DNA of 51,437 nucleotides, taken from Clostridia bacterium (GTDB lineage: Bacteria; Bacillota; Clostridia; Oscillospirales; Acutalibacteraceae). The notes under the pieces are model-generated. The model was given only the letters and a program-made list of their open reading frames with translations. It ran no database searches and was not told the origin of the DNA. Shown here one piece after another: positions 36,057 to 44,114 of the stretch. The stretch is from NCBI GenBank assembly GCA_030523605.1, contig JAUNIE010000004.1, positions 1 to 51,437 of the forward strand, written 5' to 3'. The translations under genes and the position numbers were made by a program. Positions within the stretch are counted from its first letter, which is position 1. Every line of letters begins with the position of its first letter.

Positions 36057-36345
36057 ATGTAGATATTAGTCAAAGTACAAAAATTATCTGATGATTTCCT
36101 AGAAAATATTTCCGAAGGAATGATTAGTGTAGGAGGTTTTGTAGGCGAAATAATCGTCCATTTTCTCGTATGTAGCGGATTAGTGGTTGGAGGAACTATT
36201 GGAACCATAGGTTGTGCGCAATCGCCAGTGGAGTATCGTTCTCAAAATCTAACACTTCTGCAGGTGTAGGTTTAGCTGCAGCCGCCACACGGGATGTGCA
36301 GGAATAACGGCGGCAGGCATTGCACTCTATAAGAAGGGCTGTTAA
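36057..36345 (+). pseudogene. Decayed copy of the double-glycine-leader peptide gene
   Basis: Translation shows a degraded paralogue of the intact gene at 36441. VQKLSDDFLENIS matches VQKLSDDSLENIS of the intact leader, and GTIGTIGCA matches GAIGTIACA. The ATG at 36057 is followed directly by TAG. The double glycine became EG, and two frameshifts (near 36220 and 36290) separate fragments that read ASGVSFSKSNTSAG and GCAGITAAGIALYKKGC. The 36026-36440 interval holds only this remnant and the promoter of the next gene. Confidence 0.8.
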
Positions 36346-36374
36346 TCACTTTTAACATCCAAAATTGCCTAAAC

Positions 36375-36403
36375 TTGACATTAAGTTTATGTTATGGTAT
36401 AAT
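36375..36403 (+). promoter_or_regulatory. Exact-consensus promoter of the double-glycine-leader peptide gene
   Basis: TTGACA (36375-36380), a 17-bp spacer and TATAAT (36398-36403), with TGG before the -10 (extended). It is 38 bp before the start codon. Confidence 0.85.
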
Positions 36404-36440
36404 GAGGCTGTAATAAAAGTGTAAAAAAGGAGAAAAATTT

Positions 36441-36764
36441 ATGAAAAATACAAAAATGGTCACCGTACAAAAATTATCTGACGACTCCCTGGAAAATATT
36501 TCCGGAGGAATGATAGGAGATGTTGGATATTTTATAATTATAGGAGGCATCACAGGATTAGTCCAAGGGGCAATACGTCTAACAGCGGCAGGTTTATTAA
36601 TCGGCGGCGGAGCAATCGGTACCATAGCTTGCGCGGTAGCAAGCGGAAAACAGTTCTCAAAGGGTAATATAGCTGCAGGATCAGGGTTGGCGGCAGGAGC
36701 CGCAGGCTCTGCGGGAGCAGTGGCTGCAGGCGCTGCACTATTAAAAAAACATGAGAATTATTAA
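36441..36764 (+). CDS. Bacteriocin-like peptide with double-glycine leader
   Basis: A 107-residue precursor. The leader VQKLSDDSLENISGG (residues 9-23) fits the classic double-glycine signal cut by peptidase-containing ABC exporters. The mature part (84 residues) is Gly/Ala-rich with two hydrophobic stretches (YFIIIGGITGLVQGAIRL; a long GAAGSAGAVAAGAALL) and a Lys-rich end. That composition suits a pore-forming class II bacteriocin, but no immunity or C39-ABC transporter gene is nearby, so a signalling or other role is possible. GGAGAAAAATTT precedes the ATG. The promoter is consensus and a terminator follows. Confidence 0.78.
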   Translation: MKNTKMVTVQKLSDDSLENISGGMIGDVGYFIIIGGITGLVQGAIRLTAAGLLIGGGAIGTIACAVASGKQFSKGNIAAGSGLAAGAAGSAGAVAAGAALLKKHENY

Positions 36765-36779
36765 TATTTAAGCTCACAG

Positions 36780-36804
36780 CTCACCTAAAAAGGTGAGTTT
36801 TTTT
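36780..36804 (+). terminator. Rho-independent terminator of the bacteriocin-like gene
   Basis: CTCACCT (36780-36786) pairs with AGGTGAG (36791-36797), followed by TTTTTTT. It separates this gene from the cotJ operon. Confidence 0.87.
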
Positions 36805-36884
36805 ATTTCTTAAATTAACAATCCATCTCCAAAATCATATTATGTTATCGGAGCAAAATTAAATCAAAAAGGAGAAATAAAACC

Positions 36885-37085
36885 ATGAACAGTAAAATTT
36901 TCGCCATGAAAGCTGCGGAATACGGTATATCGCCTCTCCCCGACGACCCGCAAGTAACAATGGCCTATGTTCCATATCAAATAGATGGTGCAGAAAATAT
37001 ATATAACCCGGAAAAAGGAATGTGTGCAGGGACTATGTTCCCTGATTTACATAAACCTTTCATGCCAAAAGGAGATGAAGGATAA
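36885..37085 (+). CDS. cotJA: Spore coat protein CotJA
   Basis: A 66-residue CotJA, matching the family in MAYVPYQ, the YNPEKGMCAGTMFPDLHKPF segment and a final Lys/Gly/Asp tail. CotJ proteins are inner-coat components in Bacillus and Clostridia. The ATG has AAAGGAGAAATAAAACC upstream. A CATATTAT at 36836-36843, with AC 16 bp before it, resembles mother-cell sigma-E/sigma-K -10 elements only weakly. The stop TAA shares its last A with the ATG of cotJB. Confidence 0.9.
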   Translation: MNSKIFAMKAAEYGISPLPDDPQVTMAYVPYQIDGAENIYNPEKGMCAGTMFPDLHKPFMPKGDEG

Positions 37086-37345
37086 TGTCAAAGCGTGAAC
37101 TGCTTTTAAAACGCATAGCTGCGATAGATTTTGCAATAGTCGAACTAAACCTTTACATGGATACCCATCCCGATGATGACGAAATAAATGAAAAACTGAA
37201 TATGTATCGTGAAAAAAGTTCAAATTTACGGAGAGAATACGAATCATTTTACGGCCCAATAACGCTCGATAATAATGAGAAAAACCAATGGGGCTGGATT
37301 TCAGACCCGTGGCCTTGGAACAACTGTGAAGGAGATGAAAGATAA
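37085..37345 (+). CDS. cotJB: Spore coat protein CotJB
   Basis: An 86-residue CotJB with the helical start (LLLKRIAAIDFAIVELNLYMDTHP), SSNLRREYESFYGPI, and the ending WGWISDPWPWNN that marks the family. The stop TAA overlaps the ATG of cotJC by one base, in the same TAATG arrangement as cotJA-cotJB, so the three genes are translationally coupled. Confidence 0.93.
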   Translation: MSKRELLLKRIAAIDFAIVELNLYMDTHPDDDEINEKLNMYREKSSNLRREYESFYGPITLDNNEKNQWGWISDPWPWNNCEGDER

Positions 37346-37461
37346 TGTGGGTCTATGAAAAAAAACTACAATACCCCATAAAAATAAAAAACACCAATCC
37401 AAAACTGGCAAAAATGATAATCACTCAGTATGGTGGTCCAAATTTCAAAAAGATATACTAA
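37345..37461 (+). CDS. cotJC: CotJC N-terminal part, interrupted by the excisable element
   Basis: Codons 1-32 read MWVYEKKLQYPIKIKN and continue to ITQYGGP, the conserved start of the manganese-catalase coat protein CotJC. After the GGTCC at 37435-37439 the frame enters the element and ends after six foreign codons (NFKKIY, stop at 37459-37461). The remainder of the protein is at 44143-44650, and joining at GGTCC gives 200 residues in frame. All expected metal-ligand Glu and His residues lie in the second part, so this 38-residue product cannot be a catalase. It is expected to be repaired by excision. Confidence 0.93.
   Translation: MWVYEKKLQYPIKIKNTNPKLAKMIITQYGGPNFKKIY
37432..37459 (+). 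repeat. Left attachment site (attL) of the cotJC element
   Basis: Core GGTGGTCC (37432-37439) with GG at 37435-37436 as the likely crossover dinucleotide. After 5 bp comes the 18-bp arm ATTTCAAAAAGATATACT (37442-37459), the inverted partner of the arm at 44115-44132 (17 of 18 match). Confidence 0.85.
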
Positions 37462-37466
37462 AATGG

Positions 37467-37667
37467 TCACTTAATAACCGACAAAAGATTATTCCAATCT
37501 TCATTTTTGGATGGGTAGTGGTTTGAAATTTGTCTGCCGATATTTTTGATTATACATGAATGTATTTTCATCCTTTCATCTTCGCTGAGTGCATCAAACA
37601 GAACTGAATTTCCATCGGGTAAAATCACTTTTGACGGCAGCGCTTTTAAATCAATATTTTTTTTCAT
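37467..37667 (-). CDS. Small hypothetical protein of the element
   Basis: A 66-residue protein (start MKKNIDLKALPSKVILPDGN) with an LFDALSEDERMKIHSCIIKNIGRQIS helix. It has the look of the short proteins often found beside integrase genes in Firmicute mobile elements, but I cannot name a family. GAGAG lies before the ATG. It is just inside attL, transcribed toward it, and separated from the large LRR gene by a terminator. Confidence 0.55.
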   Translation of the reverse strand: MKKNIDLKALPSKVILPDGNSVLFDALSEDERMKIHSCIIKNIGRQISNHYPSKNEDWNNLLSVIK

Positions 37668-37750
37668 GGCATAGCACTCTCATTTAATTTTAATTTTGCT
37701 TCAGATATATTAATTTTCAACTGTTAATATGAAAGCTTTATACATAAAAA

Positions 37751-37776
37751 GTAGGCATGCCGCCACACATGCCTAC
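37751..37776 (-). terminator. Terminator of the LRR surface protein gene
   Basis: The minus-strand stem GTAGGCATG (37776-37768) pairs with CATGCCTAC (37759-37751), followed by TTTTT. Confidence 0.85.
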
Positions 37777-37796
37777 CTTTGATTTTAAGTCATATT

Positions 37797-38948
37797 CTAT
37801 TTATTTTTGCGTTTCTTGTTCAAGAAATATCCTACCGGTGATGCGGCTAACAGAGCTGCCCAAAGTGAAAGATTTGAACTATCACCGGTTTGTACCCCAT
37901 TTTTAACTTCATAATGTTTTTCAGGTTCACTGGGTTTAACTTCCGGTTTAGGCTCAGGCTTGGGTTCCGGTTTTGGCCCCGGCTCCGGCTTTGGCTCAGT
38001 ATTTGTTACCGTTATAACGACGGTACCGGTAGCAGGTTCATAGTTAGTTATATCATCGGGTGTAAATATCCAGTGATATGTATGAGTACCATATAATAGC
38101 TCACCTTCCACAAGCGAAAATGTTCCGGGTAAAGTTTCATCTTCACGGTGAAATACAACATCAGCCGGATCAAGAGTATCTTTTAAATCATCCGCAGTAA
38201 CTTTCCCTACTTCGGATTTAGCCCTATCAACAGTAAATCGCTTCGTTACAGATCCGGTATAATTTCCGGTATCATCTGTTATAGTGGCAGTAAGTGAATA
38301 ATCACCTGCATTTAATACTGTGTTTCCTTCAATATCACAAAGCTCCGTAATATTTGTTCCATTTAAGATTATACTCTGTACAGATTGTGTTTGCTCTTGG
38401 CCATTATAAGTTAGATGACCAAGAAGTGTAACCTTAGCATCGGAAATATTTTTGGGAGATATCTCAAAATCTGCATTCCCGCTATATATTTTGTCGCTCG
38501 TTTCATAATCAACTTTTACGTTGTAGGTACCGGACTCTGTAGGCGCCTCTGTAGTTGGCCCATACGTTGTTCCGTCACGCAAAGTACCCGTATACGTTAA
38601 TGTTTCGGTTCCGGATTGTGAGGGCTTTGTGTAACTCGGAGGTTTTAAAGTACCTTCTCCGTACGTCATCCCTTCTTGCGAAACACTTAACGGAACCTGC
38701 GCTTTTTCAATTACATTAATCGACATTAGTAAGTCTGTAGAATTATAGTTTGTCGTTGCGCCAACAGTAGCTTTAACAATTACAGGATTTTCCCCCGTCA
38801 ACTGATTGCCGGAGGTAAACTCGCCTGTTTGGGAATCGATATTGCAGCCCTGGCTGGCACTGGTTATGGAATAAGTAACGGATGAACCACTTGGAACATC
38901 TGATATATTCCGTGATAAGTCTAACGTATTCCCCCCCCACACTAGCAT
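37797..38948 (-). CDS. C-terminal part of the LRR surface protein, out of frame
   Basis: A 383-residue open frame that continues the LRR protein once the G-run at 38931-38938 is read with one base less. It has Ig/MBG-like beta domains (SVTYSITSASQG, YTGTLRDGTTYGP, FTVDRAKSEVGK) and a wall-spanning Pro-Lys-Glu stretch (EPKPEPGPKPEPKPEP). The C-terminus reads VQTGDSSN, a hydrophobic segment, then NKKRKNK, a sortase-type anchor of the xxQTGD kind. The ATG at 38948 has no ribosome-binding site, so it is probably not translated alone. With a 7-G run the whole protein would be about 1325 residues. Confidence 0.8.
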   Translation of the reverse strand: MLVWGGNTLDLSRNISDVPSGSSVTYSITSASQGCNIDSQTGEFTSGNQLTGENPVIVKATVGATTNYNSTDLLMSINVIEKAQVPLSVSQEGMTYGEGTLKPPSYTKPSQSGTETLTYTGTLRDGTTYGPTTEAPTESGTYNVKVDYETSDKIYSGNADFEISPKNISDAKVTLLGHLTYNGQEQTQSVQSIILNGTNITELCDIEGNTVLNAGDYSLTATITDDTGNYTGSVTKRFTVDRAKSEVGKVTADDLKDTLDPADVVFHREDETLPGTFSLVEGELLYGTHTYHWIFTPDDITNYEPATGTVVITVTNTEPKPEPGPKPEPKPEPKPEVKPSEPEKHYEVKNGVQTGDSSNLSLWAALLAASPVGYFLNKKRKNK

Positions 38949-41775
38949 TCAATGTATTTGCAACCAATGTGGCAGGATTATCGGCTTTATTTACCGTTAA
39001 ATCATAAGTTACTGTTGTAGCTTCGTAATGTTCGGTTGCCGGAATGGCGCCGGTAATGGTCGTTTCACCCACTTTATGTATTGTAACTTTACCCGTCGAA
39101 CTATTGATATTCGCAACTGTGGGATCACTGCTCGAATATGATGGAGTTCCTTCAATCACATCCTCAAGTTTTGTAATGAATGGATCATCACCATATGTTT
39201 TTGTCAACTTACCATCCTCAACGCCACCCCCAAAATGGACATTTTGAGTTGTGCTCCATTTAGCATAAAACGTTTTGTCACTATCTGCACCATCGGTAGA
39301 AAAAGAGGTAATGGGGTCTCCTAAAAACTGGTCATTATCATACCAGCCAAAAAATGTATCTCCTTGCGGAATTGGATCAACAAGCTCCACATCTTCGGTG
39401 TCACTATAAAACGATGTTGGAGCATCATCTGGCATAGTCGCATTTTCATATGCTATGCCATACTTAAAATGGAAGGCGTATTTTGTATTGTTAGGACCAC
39501 CCCTTTTAAATTTGGAACTATCATCTTGATCATATTTATCATCTACTGCCCTAAGAGAGTCAGGTGCACCATCGTAATAAACATCCACTAGTGAAGCAAG
39601 AGAATCAAAAGCGTAATCAGAAATTGTATCTACAGAATCAGACATTGTAACACTACTTAAACTGGTACATTCAGAAAAAGCTCTTCCCCCAATTTCTGTC
39701 ACACTTTCTGGAATATCAATATTTTCCAAACTCGAACAACTCTGAAATGCATCGTCACCAATCGTTTCGAGGCTCTCAGGCAATTCAATATTGGCAAGGT
39801 TAGGATTATGCGCAAATGCTGCCCACCCTATAGATATGATACCATCAGGTAATTCAACACTTTCCAGATTATCACAATCAGTCAGTATCTGGTCTTCAAT
39901 TCTGGTTACACCCGCTGGTATCTTAATACTAGTGAAGCTTTCACAATTAAAAAATGCGCGCTTACCGATTTCGGTAACACCTTCAGGCAACTCAACATCG
40001 TTTAAATTGCGACAATCCTCGAAGGCTCCATTCCCAATTCTTTGAAGAGTACTTGGTAGTGTAACATCAGTCAAGTTTGAACTCCAATAAAATGCACCAT
40101 CCCCTGTGCTTGTAACCCCCTCTTCAATAACAACCTTTTTAATAGATTCTTTATCATTATACCATGGTGTATTTCCTTCTCCGTAATCAAACATATCGCC
40201 CGTGCCACTTATCGTCAAGGTTCCATCGCCACTCAGATCCCAATAAACGTCCTCTCCGCACTGATTAGGGGATTCAAAGTGAAAAATTTGGTTTTCATAA
40301 TTTGGAAATGGCTTTGCGATATCCTCATCGGCACAAATATCAATAAATTTTGTTTCTGTACCGTGGTAAGTAACTTCCATGCCATCCGGTGTCCCAGCAA
40401 AAGCATAACTGCTGATAATGATGAGCCTACGTCCCAGTGTGACAGTTGCCAAACTATTACAGTTCGCAAATGCACTACTCCCAATTTCTGTTACACCGTC
40501 CGGTATAATTATACTTTCTAAACTGGTACATCCATTAAAAGCATCCATACCAATTCTTTCCACACTTTTTGGGATATCAATGCTTTCTAAACTATTACAA
40601 TTATAAAATGTCATAGCCCGAATTTCTGTTACACCCTCTGGAATAACTATACTTTTTAAACTGGTACATCCCCTAAAAGCATCACTCTCAATATCTGTCA
40701 CGCTGTCTGGGATGTCAATATTTTCTAAACTAGTGCAGTTTTCAAACTCATGCCTACCAATTCTTTGCAAAGAGTTTGGCAGCGTTATATCCGTTAGATT
40801 CGTAAAACCGTACAAAGCTTCGTTGCCTAATGTTGTTACTCCATCCCCAACGATAACCTGTGTTATATCGTTCCTATTTTCATACCATGGTATTTCCTCA
40901 CGATGTGACTCATGATAATCCGTCATAGGACCCGTTCCACTTATCGTCAGCGTTCCGTTATCATCAAGCGTATAATTCACGTTTTCGCCGCATTGGCCAG
41001 TTGATGAATCTGTAACAGTGATATTATAAACCGTTTCATCTATGGTCACACTGAGAGTTTCTTTGCTTTTGAATGATTTTTTTGATTTAACTACCCACTC
41101 ACCAAATACCTTATCGGTAGTGAACAAGTCATCATTGCTGGAAACTGCATTTGTGGGCGTTCCGCTAAGGCCGACTTTATTTAGTATTTCTCTGAGTTCT
41201 ACGCTGGTTCCTCCTCTGAGAACGTACTGCAAATTATCATACGTAAATTCAACATTATAATCTTCTTTTTTGACAAGTTCTCCCGTATTTTCCTCAACTG
41301 ATTTTCCATTTCCTTTTGCCACAGTCTTTGTCTTAGGAACTTGATTTTCGGGCTCGATCTTATCCTCACCCTCTGGTTTGATTTGCGCTTCTTTTGAGGC
41401 ATCAACGAGAATTTCATCGGATTTTTCATCAGTTTTAGGCTTTTCAGAAGTTGTTTCTGACTGATTTGCATCCTTCAATTCAGATTTTCCCTTTTCCGTA
41501 ACTGATTTATCAGTTTTTTGCTTTGGAGATACTTTCTTTTCAGTATCCGCAGAGGTTAATTCCTGATTGGCAGGCTTAGCGGTTTCTGCTTCTGCCTGAC
41601 TTTCAGATTCTTCTTGAATTGCCTCCACCTGAGTTGACTCCTGGCTTGCAGACTCTTCCAGCGTCGTTTCTGCTGCTGAAGCCGTGGCGTTAAGAATGCT
41701 TCCTTTCTGCATTCCGACAGCCATCATTGTAAGCATAATCGCCACCCCTATAGGGAGTTTGCTTGAGTTTTTCAT
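38773..41775 (-). CDS. BspA-type leucine-rich-repeat surface protein, N-terminal part
   Basis: An exported protein that begins with a signal peptide (MKNSSKLPIGVAIMLTMMAV to about residue 35). A Glu/Thr/Ser/Lys-rich stretch follows to about 165. Two blocks of BspA/LRR_5 repeats follow (about 265-480 and 510-760), each opened by a cap like GTLTISGTG. Typical repeats read IPDSVTDIESDAF and GCTSLKSIVIPEGVTEI. Next come a Listeria-Bacteroides repeat (YFGWYDN-type, FFGWYDNDQFLGD) and an Ig-like domain to about 945. Then the frame is lost at the G-run and 55 unrelated residues lead to a stop. Such proteins bind host or biofilm ligands. The ATG at 41775 follows AAAAAGGATGTG by 9 nt. It is the largest cargo of the element. 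Confidence 0.82.
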   Translation of the reverse strand: MKNSSKLPIGVAIMLTMMAVGMQKGSILNATASAAETTLEESASQESTQVEAIQEESESQAEAETAKPANQELTSADTEKKVSPKQKTDKSVTEKGKSELKDANQSETTSEKPKTDEKSDEILVDASKEAQIKPEGEDKIEPENQVPKTKTVAKGNGKSVEENTGELVKKEDYNVEFTYDNLQYVLRGGTSVELREILNKVGLSGTPTNAVSSNDDLFTTDKVFGEWVVKSKKSFKSKETLSVTIDETVYNITVTDSSTGQCGENVNYTLDDNGTLTISGTGPMTDYHESHREEIPWYENRNDITQVIVGDGVTTLGNEALYGFTNLTDITLPNSLQRIGRHEFENCTSLENIDIPDSVTDIESDAFRGCTSLKSIVIPEGVTEIRAMTFYNCNSLESIDIPKSVERIGMDAFNGCTSLESIIIPDGVTEIGSSAFANCNSLATVTLGRRLIIISSYAFAGTPDGMEVTYHGTETKFIDICADEDIAKPFPNYENQIFHFESPNQCGEDVYWDLSGDGTLTISGTGDMFDYGEGNTPWYNDKESIKKVVIEEGVTSTGDGAFYWSSNLTDVTLPSTLQRIGNGAFEDCRNLNDVELPEGVTEIGKRAFFNCESFTSIKIPAGVTRIEDQILTDCDNLESVELPDGIISIGWAAFAHNPNLANIELPESLETIGDDAFQSCSSLENIDIPESVTEIGGRAFSECTSLSSVTMSDSVDTISDYAFDSLASLVDVYYDGAPDSLRAVDDKYDQDDSSKFKRGGPNNTKYAFHFKYGIAYENATMPDDAPTSFYSDTEDVELVDPIPQGDTFFGWYDNDQFLGDPITSFSTDGADSDKTFYAKWSTTQNVHFGGGVEDGKLTKTYGDDPFITKLEDVIEGTPSYSSSDPTVANINSSTGKVTIHKVGETTITGAIPATEHYEATTVTYDLTVNKADNPATLVANTLNASVGGEYVRLITEYIRCSKWFIRYLFHNQCQPGLQYRFPNRRVYLRQSVDGGKSCNC
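38931..38938 (-). repeat. Run of eight G on the coding strand at the frameshift of the LRR gene
   Basis: The coding strand reads GTG followed by seven G, then AATACG; with the G of GTG the tract is eight. One G fewer (or two more) joins the N-terminal and C-terminal frames. Slipped-strand change in such tracts is a common cause of phase variation of surface proteins; a sequencing error is the main alternative. Confidence 0.8.
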
Positions 41776-41868
41776 AGTGTACATCACATCCTTTTTCTTT
41801 TTTGTAGCTTTTTGATATTAACCAAAAGCTAAACATAAGTTTTTTATAAAGTTTGTGCCTTGCTCCAG

Positions 41869-41897
41869 ATTTTATACTAATATTCAAAAAATGTCAA
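41869..41897 (-). promoter_or_regulatory. Predicted promoter of the LRR surface protein gene
   Basis: Minus-strand TTGACA (41892-41897), a 17-bp spacer and TAAAAT (41869-41874), about 94 bp before the start codon. Confidence 0.68.
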
Positions 41898-41947
41898 TAA
41901 AAATAATGCACAAATATGAGAATAATATTTGTGCAATTGTAACGGTA

Positions 41948-41976
41948 TTGCTATATTCACTCTCGTTTGTTATAAT
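41948..41976 (+). promoter_or_regulatory. Predicted promoter of the small exported protein of the element
   Basis: TTGCTA (41948-41953), a 17-bp spacer and TATAAT (41971-41976) with an extended -10 TG. The transcript has a leader of about 100 nt. Confidence 0.62.
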
Positions 41977-42008
41977 ATCTTTGAGTATTAAATTGCGAGG
42001 AGAGTGGT

Positions 42009-42053
42009 TTGCAAAAAGCTGAAAAATTATTCCCAACACAAGCACCCTGCTAA
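42009..42053 (+). CDS. Possible leader peptide ahead of the small exported protein
   Basis: A 14-codon frame TTG to TAA encodes MQKAEKLFPTQAPC. GAGGAGAGTGG lies just before the TTG. It sits in the leader between the promoter and the 42083 gene. Regulation by translation of this frame is speculation; the ribosome-binding-like site is the only support. Confidence 0.25.
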   Translation: MQKAEKLFPTQAPC

Positions 42054-42082
42054 AACGTTTAATTTAGGGAGGAATAGCATAT

Positions 42083-42505
42083 ATGCTAAATTTAAAAGCT
42101 AAAAAATCACTCAGAATTTTATGTCCGCTACTCGCATCGATAATATTTTTTCAGATAGGATTCACAGCCAAATCAAAATGTATTGTTTCAGATAGCAATA
42201 CAAATAATACGGTGAATTATAAAGCATGCCGCAAAATGTGGGATAAAACCATAACGCCTGATGGTATTACAAAATATCAGACACTTTTTCGGGGGTTTTA
42301 CATTGATTTTTTCGTTGACAGCAAATCAAACGTCACAGTCAGTTCCTTAAACCCGTACTATGAAGATATGTTCCAAAAACTTGTTAAATACATGGCTGAG
42401 CATACCGGAGTTTCAGCCACCCATTTAATGGACAGCTATGGCATTAACGTTCCCGATAAAATTTATATTACCAAAAACTTAACACATATATTGGGGCTTA
42501 CGTAA
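42083..42505 (+). CDS. Small exported protein of the element, unknown function
   Basis: A 140-residue protein with an N-terminal signal or anchor (AKKSLRILCPLLASIIFFQIG). The rest is polar with aromatic residues (LFRGFYIDFFVDSKSN, NPYYEDMFQKLVKYMAEHTG). No family is recognised. GGGAGGAATAGC precedes the ATG. A terminator follows. It lies between the LRR gene and the recombinase, divergent from the former. Confidence 0.68.
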   Translation: MLNLKAKKSLRILCPLLASIIFFQIGFTAKSKCIVSDSNTNNTVNYKACRKMWDKTITPDGITKYQTLFRGFYIDFFVDSKSNVTVSSLNPYYEDMFQKLVKYMAEHTGVSATHLMDSYGINVPDKIYITKNLTHILGLT

Positions 42506-42532
42506 GAAGTATTTCAGTCAACCGGATAAACA

Positions 42533-42581
42533 CCACTGCCATTACAGATATTCGATCAAAATATCATGTAGTGGCTTTTTT
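42533..42581 (+). terminator. Terminator before the recombinase gene
   Basis: CCACT (42533-42537) pairs with AGTGG (42570-42574), with an inner ACAGATATT/AATATCATGT pairing, followed by TTTTTT. The recombinase gene therefore needs its own promoter. Confidence 0.65.
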
Positions 42582-42678
42582 ATTTTAAAATTTAATGTTA
42601 TTAAACCGGATCAGCTGAAATAAAAATAAATATGAACTTTTAGGTTCAAAATCTTTACTCATTTAGGAAGATAATTCA

Positions 42679-44109
42679 GTGAAAACAGGCGCTGCATATA
42701 TAAGAGTATCAACAGAAGAACAGACAGAGTTTTCGCCCGACAGCCAACTTAAAAAAATTAGGGAATATGCAAAACATAACAAAATTGCATTGCCCGAAGA
42801 ATTTATATTTATAGATGAAGGAATAAGCGGAAAATCAGCGAAAAATAGACCTGAATTTATGCAGATGATAGCAACGTCAAAAATAAAGCCAAAACCCTTT
42901 GATTTGATACTGGTATGGAAATTTTCAAGGTTTGCCCGCAACAGACAGGACAGTATATTCTATAAATCCATGCTAAGAAAAGACTTTGGCATTGATGTTG
43001 TATCCATAACCGAACAACTTTCCAACGACCCTACGTCTATTCTGGTCGAGGCTCTTTTGGAGGCGATGGATGAATATTATTCCATTAATTTGGCGCAAGA
43101 GGTAAAAAGAGGCATGAACGAAAAATTTTCAAGGGGCGGAGTCGTCAGCGCTCCCCCATTCGGATACAAAATAGGTAAAAACTGTTTTGAAGTAGACGAA
43201 GAAAATGCTCAGGTTGTAAAAATGATTTTTAATAGTTTTATAAATGGAACAAGTATCAGGAAGATCGCCATAAATATAAACAAAATGGGTATACGTTCAA
43301 AGCATGGCAATAAATTTGAAAACAGAACTATTGAGTATATCCTTTCAAATCCTGTTTATATTGGAAAGCTAAGACGTAATACCAATGGATTTGATAAGCG
43401 TGACCGCTACCGTATAGGAAAAAATATTACGCTAGTTAACGGCAAACATACACCTATAATAGATATTCAAACGTTTGAAACAGCCAAACAAATTTTAGAA
43501 GATACAAAAAAATTTCACACTAAAAACGCAAGAACCACTTATACCGATTTTATGCTTCGAGGTCTTATACGATGCAGCAACTGCGGTGCCACACTAACAC
43601 GGTCAGCTCATGGTAAATCACTACAGTGCAATAAATACGCACGGGGTCAATGCAGCAAAAGCCACAGCATATCCATTGACAAAATAAATAAAGCGGTCCT
43701 TAAAAAAATACGAGCTGATATAAGTAGCGGCGAACTTAATATTCGTCTCAAAAAAATAAAAAATGATATTCCAAAAGATATTATCAAAATATTAATACAA
43801 AAAGAATACCAAAAACTGCAAAAGGTAAAATTAGCGTACGAAAACGGGATAGATTCCCTTGAGGAGTACAGAGTGAATAAAAATAAAATAATCGATACAA
43901 TCAAGCAATTACAAAAAGAGCCGTTAAATCACATGGCCGATAAAATACACGCAAAATGTAGATTTAAAATACAATTTAGTAAAATTTTAGAAATGTTTGA
44001 ACTACCCAATATGAGCGAAAACATGAAAAATGAAATACTACGATCATTTATACACAAAATTGTTTTTCACAGAGATAGCGACGCTATTGAAATATGTTAT
44101 TACATCTGA
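42679..44109 (+). CDS. SpoIVCA-like large serine recombinase (excisionase of the cotJC element)
   Basis: A 476-residue site-specific recombinase. The N-terminal resolvase domain has the nucleophile Ser11 in YIRVSTEEQ and Arg-rich WKFSRFARN (about 80-88). The recombinase domain spans about 160-275. A zinc ribbon follows (CSNC at 299-302, Cys317, Cys325) and a coiled coil (about 370-420). The architecture is that of SpoIVCA, which cuts out skin. It ends 28 bp before the GG of attR and is transcribed in the cotJC direction. The start is GTG at 42679, with AGGAAG upstream. A small inverted repeat TGAAC/GTTCA (42633-42648) lies in the upstream region; no sigma-E promoter could be identified. Confidence 0.95.
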   Translation: MKTGAAYIRVSTEEQTEFSPDSQLKKIREYAKHNKIALPEEFIFIDEGISGKSAKNRPEFMQMIATSKIKPKPFDLILVWKFSRFARNRQDSIFYKSMLRKDFGIDVVSITEQLSNDPTSILVEALLEAMDEYYSINLAQEVKRGMNEKFSRGGVVSAPPFGYKIGKNCFEVDEENAQVVKMIFNSFINGTSIRKIAININKMGIRSKHGNKFENRTIEYILSNPVYIGKLRRNTNGFDKRDRYRIGKNITLVNGKHTPIIDIQTFETAKQILEDTKKFHTKNARTTYTDFMLRGLIRCSNCGATLTRSAHGKSLQCNKYARGQCSKSHSISIDKINKAVLKKIRADISSGELNIRLKKIKNDIPKDIIKILIQKEYQKLQKVKLAYENGIDSLEEYRVNKNKIIDTIKQLQKEPLNHMADKIHAKCRFKIQFSKILEMFELPNMSENMKNEILRSFIHKIVFHRDSDAIEICYYI

Positions 44110-44114
44110 CTATA

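Noticed and set aside
36057..36345. A second working bacteriocin-like gene
   Set aside because: Stop directly after the ATG, loss of the double glycine and two frameshifts.
36818..36843. Mother-cell sigma-K/E promoter before cotJA
   Set aside because: CATATTAT with AC 16 bp upstream fits only part of the consensus, so it is noted but not annotated.
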